Below, piece after piece: positions 60,710 to 64,000 of a DNA stretch of 64,000 bases. Source of the stretch: an uncultured Collinsella sp. (GTDB lineage: Bacteria > Actinomycetota > Coriobacteriia > Coriobacteriales > Coriobacteriaceae); NCBI GenBank assembly GCA_959028445.1, contig CAUFRY010000007.1, positions 3,065 through 67,064 on the forward strand. Direction: 5' to 3'. Positions within the stretch are counted from its first letter, which is position 1. The number at the start of each line of letters is the position of its first letter. Both the position numbers and the translations under genes were made by a program. The notes under the pieces were generated by a model that was not told the origin of the DNA, ran no database searches, and saw only the letters and a program-made list of their open reading frames with translations.

Positions 60710-61342
60710 CTACATGCCCGCGAGACCGCGGGCGGCGGTGGCGCACAGAAACGCCAAGGCTAGAATCACGAGCGAGCCCGCAATATCGGCCACCACGCCC
60801 GCAAAGCGGCGCTCAAACAGCCAACTCTCAAAGTGCGGGGCGACGTTGCGCCAAACACGCCACAGCAAGATGCCCATACCGATGACGCCTGGGATATTGA
60901 GCAGTAGGATCTCGGAGCACAAAAGACCGATCAGGTTGCCGGCGGCAAAACCAGCGTCGCCCTCGCAGTATTTGCGATAAATCATGTACAACATGTACGC
61001 CACAAACGGCTGCAGGCACGCAGAGATAAACGTAACCACCATCGAGGGGTCCTGAGAAAAGACATCGGTGAGTTTATCGACACTCGTGGCATCTTTCGAA
61101 GCCAAGAACAAGCCAATGACCACCACGGGCACCACGCCCAAGATAACCTCGACCAGAGTAAACAACTTAGCAGTCAGATCCTCGCTAGCCGTATTGAGGT
61201 GAGGCGCCCACTCAGGATGAGCATGCGCGCCAACCTTCTTGTCCTTCTCGACACGATCGACCTTTTTACCCTCGGCAACCCGACGACCAGGATCCCTGCG
61301 AGTCCCCACCGCAGCCACCCGAGCCCGAGATTTCTTACCCAT
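60710..61342 (-). CDS. Membrane protein of unknown function
   Basis: 210 residues from the ATG at 61342 (MGKKSRARVAAVGTRRD); the ribosome-binding site is weak and an ATG six codons upstream is possible. A basic, charged N-terminus of about 60 residues precedes four to five hydrophobic helices (for example LFTLVEVILGVVPVVVIGLF and LIGLLCSEILLLNIPGVIGM). No family recognised. Identical-stem terminators bracket it on both sides (60531-60558 and 61404-61432), and palindromes of family 2 lie outside those. Confidence 0.65.
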   Translation of the reverse strand: MGKKSRARVAAVGTRRDPGRRVAEGKKVDRVEKDKKVGAHAHPEWAPHLNTASEDLTAKLFTLVEVILGVVPVVVIGLFLASKDATSVDKLTDVFSQDPSMVVTFISACLQPFVAYMLYMIYRKYCEGDAGFAAGNLIGLLCSEILLLNIPGVIGMGILLWRVWRNVAPHFESWLFERRFAGVVADIAGSLVILALAFLCATAARGLAGM

Positions 61343-61403
61343 ACAAAAACACCCCATCAGGTAGTAGATAAACAAAAAGCCGCTATCCAGTGTACCCCCT
61401 AAC

Positions 61404-61432
61404 AAATAGTGCCGCCCCAAAAGGGGCGGCAC
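61404..61432 (-). terminator. Terminator hairpin GTGCCGCCCC/GGGGCGGCAC, copy 2
   Basis: Same 10-base stem as at 60531-60558, with a 4-base loop and TATTTG following on the minus strand. It ends transcription arriving from the rubrerythrin side. Confidence 0.75.
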
Positions 61433-61474
61433 ACAAACCAATCTATTAGCCAAAACTCGTTGGCTAGCCCGTGT

Positions 61475-61560
61475 CGTCAGACCCGCGGCGCATGCCTTTG
61501 CCTCGCGCGACCCTGCGGAGCCGTGAGCGAGAGGGAAAGGGATGCGCCGCGGGTCTGACG
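61475..61560. repeat. Long palindrome with conserved core, family 2 copy 2
   Basis: Arms CGTCAGACCCGCGGCGCAT (61475-61493) and ATGCGCCGCGGGTCTGACG (61542-61560) are perfect over 19 bases. The core shares about 40 bases with copy 1 (CCTTTGCCTCGCGCGACCCT, GTGAGCGAGAGGG). The arms share no sequence with copy 1. Confidence 0.85.
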
Positions 61561-61582
61561 CCCGGAACGGTGAAACCAGCAG

Positions 61583-61640
61583 TTGCCCTGCGAAGCCGTG
61601 AGCGGGGAGGGAAGGTAGTCCGGCCTCCCGCCCTGCGCTC
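61583..61640. repeat. Partial family 2 palindrome
   Basis: CCCTGCGAAGCCGTGAGCGG and GAGGGAAGG repeat the right half of the core; CCTCCCGCCCTGCGCTCC follows, like the right arm of copy 1. The left arm is missing. With copy 2 it fills most of the 320-base gap 61343-61661. Confidence 0.6.
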
Positions 61641-61661
61641 CGCAGCAGCCAGCGCCACGCG

Positions 61662-62201
61662 CTAGTAGTTCACCACCTGCTCCTCAAAGTACGCCTTCGG
61701 GTGGTTGCAAACCGGGCACACCTCGGGCGCCTCGGCACCAACATGCAGGTGCCCGCAGTTCAGGCACTTCCACACCTTCACGCCCTCGCGCTCAAACACC
61801 TCGCCCGACTCAATGCGCTCGACAAGCTTGTTGTAGCGTTCCTCGTGAGCCTGCTCGACAGCACCGACGCCACGGAACTTTGCGGCGATCTCGGTAAAGC
61901 CCTCCTCCTCGGCGGTCTTGGCAAACTCGTCGTACATCGTGGTCCACTCGTAGTTCTCGCCCGCAGCGGCATCACGCAAGTTGTCCAGGGTGTCGGGAAC
62001 GGCGCCGTCGTGCAGATACTTAAACCACAGCTTGGCGTGCTCTGACTCGTTGCCTGCGGTCTCGGCAAAGATATTCGAGATCTGAACGTAGCCGTCCTTC
62101 TTGGCCTTGGATGCATAGTAGCGATACTTAGTGTGCGCCTGGGACTCACCGGCAAAAGCGGTCTCGAGGTTCTTCTTGGTTTGAGAGTTCTCAAAATCCA
62201 T
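61662..62201 (-). CDS. Rubrerythrin
   Basis: Non-haem di-iron peroxidase protecting this presumed anaerobe from hydrogen peroxide. The ATG at 62201 (MDFENSQTKKNLETAFAGES) follows GAAGGGAAG and gives 179 residues; seven upstream codons are unlikely to be translated. It has the four-helix di-iron domain with Glu residues and ExxH pairs (FAGESQAHTKY, GNESEHAKLW, GAVEQAHEERY) and a C-terminal rubredoxin domain with CLNCGH and CPVCNH. Rubrerythrins with this layout take electrons from NADH via rubredoxin reductases. Confidence 0.96.
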   Translation of the reverse strand: MDFENSQTKKNLETAFAGESQAHTKYRYYASKAKKDGYVQISNIFAETAGNESEHAKLWFKYLHDGAVPDTLDNLRDAAAGENYEWTTMYDEFAKTAEEEGFTEIAAKFRGVGAVEQAHEERYNKLVERIESGEVFEREGVKVWKCLNCGHLHVGAEAPEVCPVCNHPKAYFEEQVVNY

Positions 62202-62313
62202 AGGTGTACTTCCCTTCAACATGCCGCCCGTAGGCTTCGAGCGGCCTTGTCTTTAGGATGCCCTCAAGCCGAGAATTTAAACCTTACAATCCTCTTCTTC
62301 AGATTCGGGTTGG

Positions 62314-63219
62314 CTACACGCTTAGCCAGCGATCACCCTCGGAGCGGCAAAAGCCCTCGCGCTCCAAGTCGGCCAAAATGTCTGCGACAAGATCGTGATC
62401 GACCGGCTCTCGGCCGGCTGCCGTCTCCATCTCGTTAACGCCTGCAACGGCTTCATCGAGCGTAATGCCCGACGGCCGCCCATCGCGCGCAGCCAGCAGC
62501 ATGCGCACAATATGGGCGCGCTTTTGGCGACGCGAGCCCTCAAACTTGGACTGACGGCTATAGCTCGCCGAGCGCCTGGACGGATTGGGCAGCGTCTTCT
62601 TAAGATACGCGCCATAATCCAGCAGCGCGTAATACCATGCGCGCGGCGTGTCGGCATCATCTCGAGGCGCGGCAAAGGGCGCAATCTCATCCGCCGTCGC
62701 ACCAGGGGCCGCCGGACAGGCGGATTGGATCAGCGGCACCAGCTCGCGATCGGGAACGGCCGGCACATCGGGAAAGAAATGATGCAGAAAGACCGTGCGC
62801 ACGTTGGTCTCCAGATACACACCCGGTAGATCGAACGCAAACGACCGAATGCCCTGCGCCGTCGCCGGGCCAATACCGGGCAGAGCAACCAGGTCGCGCG
62901 TCTCACGTGGAAACTCCCCACCCCAGTCTTCCATAACGCACTGAGCGGCTCTGTGAAGCGCCAGGGCACGCCGGTTGTAGCCCATCCCCTGCCAAGCATC
63001 CAAAACGTCGGAAGGAGCGGCCTGAGCGAGCGCCTGTACGGTCGGAAAGCGGTCGAGCCACGCGGGCATACGCGTCTCCACACGCGGCACCTGCGTTTGC
63101 TGCAGCATAACCTCAGAAAGCCAAATAATGTACGGGTCGCGCGTGCGGCGCCACGGAAGGTCGCGATAACGCAGGACCCCTTCCGAACGAATCATCGAAC
63201 GAAAGGGGTCCTGAATCAT
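62314..63219 (-). CDS. MutY-like HhH-GPD DNA glycosylase without the iron-sulfur cluster
   Basis: Likely adenine (or related mismatch) glycosylase. 301 residues; AAGGAG precedes the ATG. The MutY-type adenine pocket LSEVMLQQTQV with its Glu and the HhH loop LPGIGPATAQGI are present. Two differences stand out. The catalytic Asp of LDGNV is Glu (VYLETNVRTVF), and none of the four Cys for the 4Fe-4S cluster is found, where the sequence instead reads YGAYLKKTLPNPSRRSASYS. There is no C-terminal NUDIX-like domain; a winged-helix-like tail follows. It starts 21 bases after the stop of the Rrf2 gene, so the two are probably cotranscribed. Confidence 0.85.
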   Translation of the reverse strand: MIQDPFRSMIRSEGVLRYRDLPWRRTRDPYIIWLSEVMLQQTQVPRVETRMPAWLDRFPTVQALAQAAPSDVLDAWQGMGYNRRALALHRAAQCVMEDWGGEFPRETRDLVALPGIGPATAQGIRSFAFDLPGVYLETNVRTVFLHHFFPDVPAVPDRELVPLIQSACPAAPGATADEIAPFAAPRDDADTPRAWYYALLDYGAYLKKTLPNPSRRSASYSRQSKFEGSRRQKRAHIVRMLLAARDGRPSGITLDEAVAGVNEMETAAGREPVDHDLVADILADLEREGFCRSEGDRWLSV

Positions 63220-63240
63220 GGCTATGCTCCTTATGCGGCG

Positions 63241-63726
63241 TTATTCCTCCCGGCAAGCGCACGTACAGGTGGCGTACTCGGGAAACGCATCGCGGTCGGC
63301 GAACTTAGAATCGACGGCCGGAAACTGGCGGTGAGCGACGATATCGCCCAGCGAAACGGAATCGAAGTAGTCGCGCATCAGCGCTTGAGCTCCGGCCCAC
63401 AGGGGATGATAGCAGCACGTACCCATGCGTGCACAGTCGCCATCGGGCGCGGTGCAATCGTTCATGACCATGGGGCCCTGAACGGCCTCGACGACCTGGC
63501 GGATGGTGACATCGTCGGGGCTGACCTTAAGACGCATGCCGCCATGGACGCCACGCAGGCTCTCCACAATACCGGCCTGAACCAAACCATGCTGGATCGA
63601 ACGAGCAAACGAATACGGGACATTGACCTCTTCGGCGGCGGTGCGAACAGAAAGCAGACGCTCCGGGTCCTCGGCAAGCATCGCGAGCATGCGAAGGGCG
63701 TAATCAGTCTTCCTCGATATGTCCAT
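63241..63726 (-). CDS. Rrf2-family transcriptional regulator with Fe-S cysteines
   Basis: Winged-helix regulator of the IscR/NsrR/RsrR group. The ATG at 63726 (MDISRKTDYALRMLAMLAED) follows GAAAGGGG and gives 161 residues; the longer frame upstream is not coding. The recognition region reads SFARSIQHGLVQAGIVESLRG. Cys residues in NDCTAPDGDCARMGTCC are placed like the cluster ligands of the family. Two more Cys lie at the very C-terminus (CTCAC). It is upstream of the MutY-like gene and near rubrerythrin, consistent with control of oxidative or iron-sulfur stress. Confidence 0.92.
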   Translation of the reverse strand: MDISRKTDYALRMLAMLAEDPERLLSVRTAAEEVNVPYSFARSIQHGLVQAGIVESLRGVHGGMRLKVSPDDVTIRQVVEAVQGPMVMNDCTAPDGDCARMGTCCYHPLWAGAQALMRDYFDSVSLGDIVAHRQFPAVDSKFADRDAFPEYATCTCACREE

Positions 63727-63830
63727 TTTTCCCCTTTCAAGGAATAGGAACAGCTCGAACGAGCTCCGGGGCCGAGCTTGCGTCGAGACACCAATGGCCG
63801 TATGGACGCCCAAATAGCAAAACGGGTGCC

Positions 63831-63879
63831 CACTGAATGCCGTGTTTGAAGCCTCTTGCATCACAAACGGCATTCAGTG
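63831..63879. repeat. CACTGAATGCCG inverted repeat
   Basis: CACTGAATGCCGTGTTTGA (63831-63849) and TCACAAACGGCATTCAGTG (63861-63879) match at 17 of 19 positions, upstream of the Rrf2 gene. It could be a dispersed palindrome or an operator of the regulator. Confidence 0.6.
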
Positions 63880-63951
63880 CAATTTAGTATAACCTAACCC
63901 CCTGCTTCGCTGAAGAGGTGTTGTGCAACAAACGCTTTGTTTGAACACCCT

Positions 63952-63966
63952 TGATTCTCATTTTCA
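63952..63966. promoter_or_regulatory. Candidate Fur box at the right edge
   Basis: TGATTCTCATTTTCA resembles the 7-1-7 Fur consensus TGATAATNATTATCA, with three mismatches. It would belong to a gene beyond the window, since the nearest gene inside starts at 63726 on the minus strand. Confidence 0.35.
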
Positions 63967-64000
63967 TTGCAACAGCCTCAGGACTCAGCGCAACGCGTTG

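Overview
The window looks like a chromosomal segment of a high-GC gut actinobacterium of the class Coriobacteriia, most likely Collinsella. This is judged from protein style, GC content, the mannose-family PTS/SIS gene content and the abundance of dispersed palindromes; no search was run. Most genes are on the minus strand. I support about 48 protein-coding genes or remnants, one tRNA-Val, one T-box leader, one IS110-family element and many dispersed palindromic repeats.

Layout. 1-1.9 kb: an ECF nickel/cobalt uptake operon (cbiM-cbiQ) with a NikR-like operator. 2-6.1 kb: pheS-pheT under a T-box. 6.2-12.8 kb: M32 carboxypeptidase, glmM, a DUF4012 membrane protein and a DMT exporter. 13-16.7 kb: tRNA-Val, a DUF5710 protein, the 3' remnant of a cytosine methyltransferase, a hypothetical gene and an AlbA_2 ATPase with a duplicated operator array. 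17-21.8 kb: sugar cluster A (IID, IIC, SIS deglycase, IIB, IIA, GntR). 22-30 kb: M16 peptidase, a zinc-ribbon/YD-repeat surface protein, hicAB, 5-formyl-THF cyclo-ligase and an AbiEi-like/nuclease-fold protein between palindrome clusters. 30-36.1 kb: metA, a lactate-type dehydrogenase, sugar cluster B (SIS, GntR) and recQ. 36.4-37.6 kb: an internally deleted IS110-family element. 37.8-48.1 kb: sugar cluster C (GntR, YitT, HAD phosphatase, SIS, IID, IIC, IIAB, DMT exporter, second SIS, divergent GntR). 48-64 kb: GNAT, threonine aldolase, PAP2 phosphatase, mfd, nth, ABC exporter, rmuC, a nucleotidyltransferase/HTH pair, two small membrane proteins, rubrerythrin, a MutY-like glycosylase and an Rrf2 regulator.

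How the genes work together. Four SIS-domain proteins all keep the Glu-x15-His pair that I recall as catalytic in the FrlB/FraB deglycases. Each lies with its own GntR/HutC regulator, and two lie with complete mannose-family PTS transporters. The simplest reading is a multi-substrate system for glycated amino acids (Amadori products): PTS import with phosphorylation, cleavage to sugar phosphate plus amino acid, and perhaps amino acid export by the adjacent DMT carrier. Shared short motifs in front of several of these operons suggest which regulator controls which operon.

The least explained part is the repeat content. Two families have a conserved core inside long arms that differ in sequence between copies but stay complementary within each copy, which is the pattern expected of structured RNA or of self-propagating palindromes. 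Several simpler palindromes are scattered between genes.
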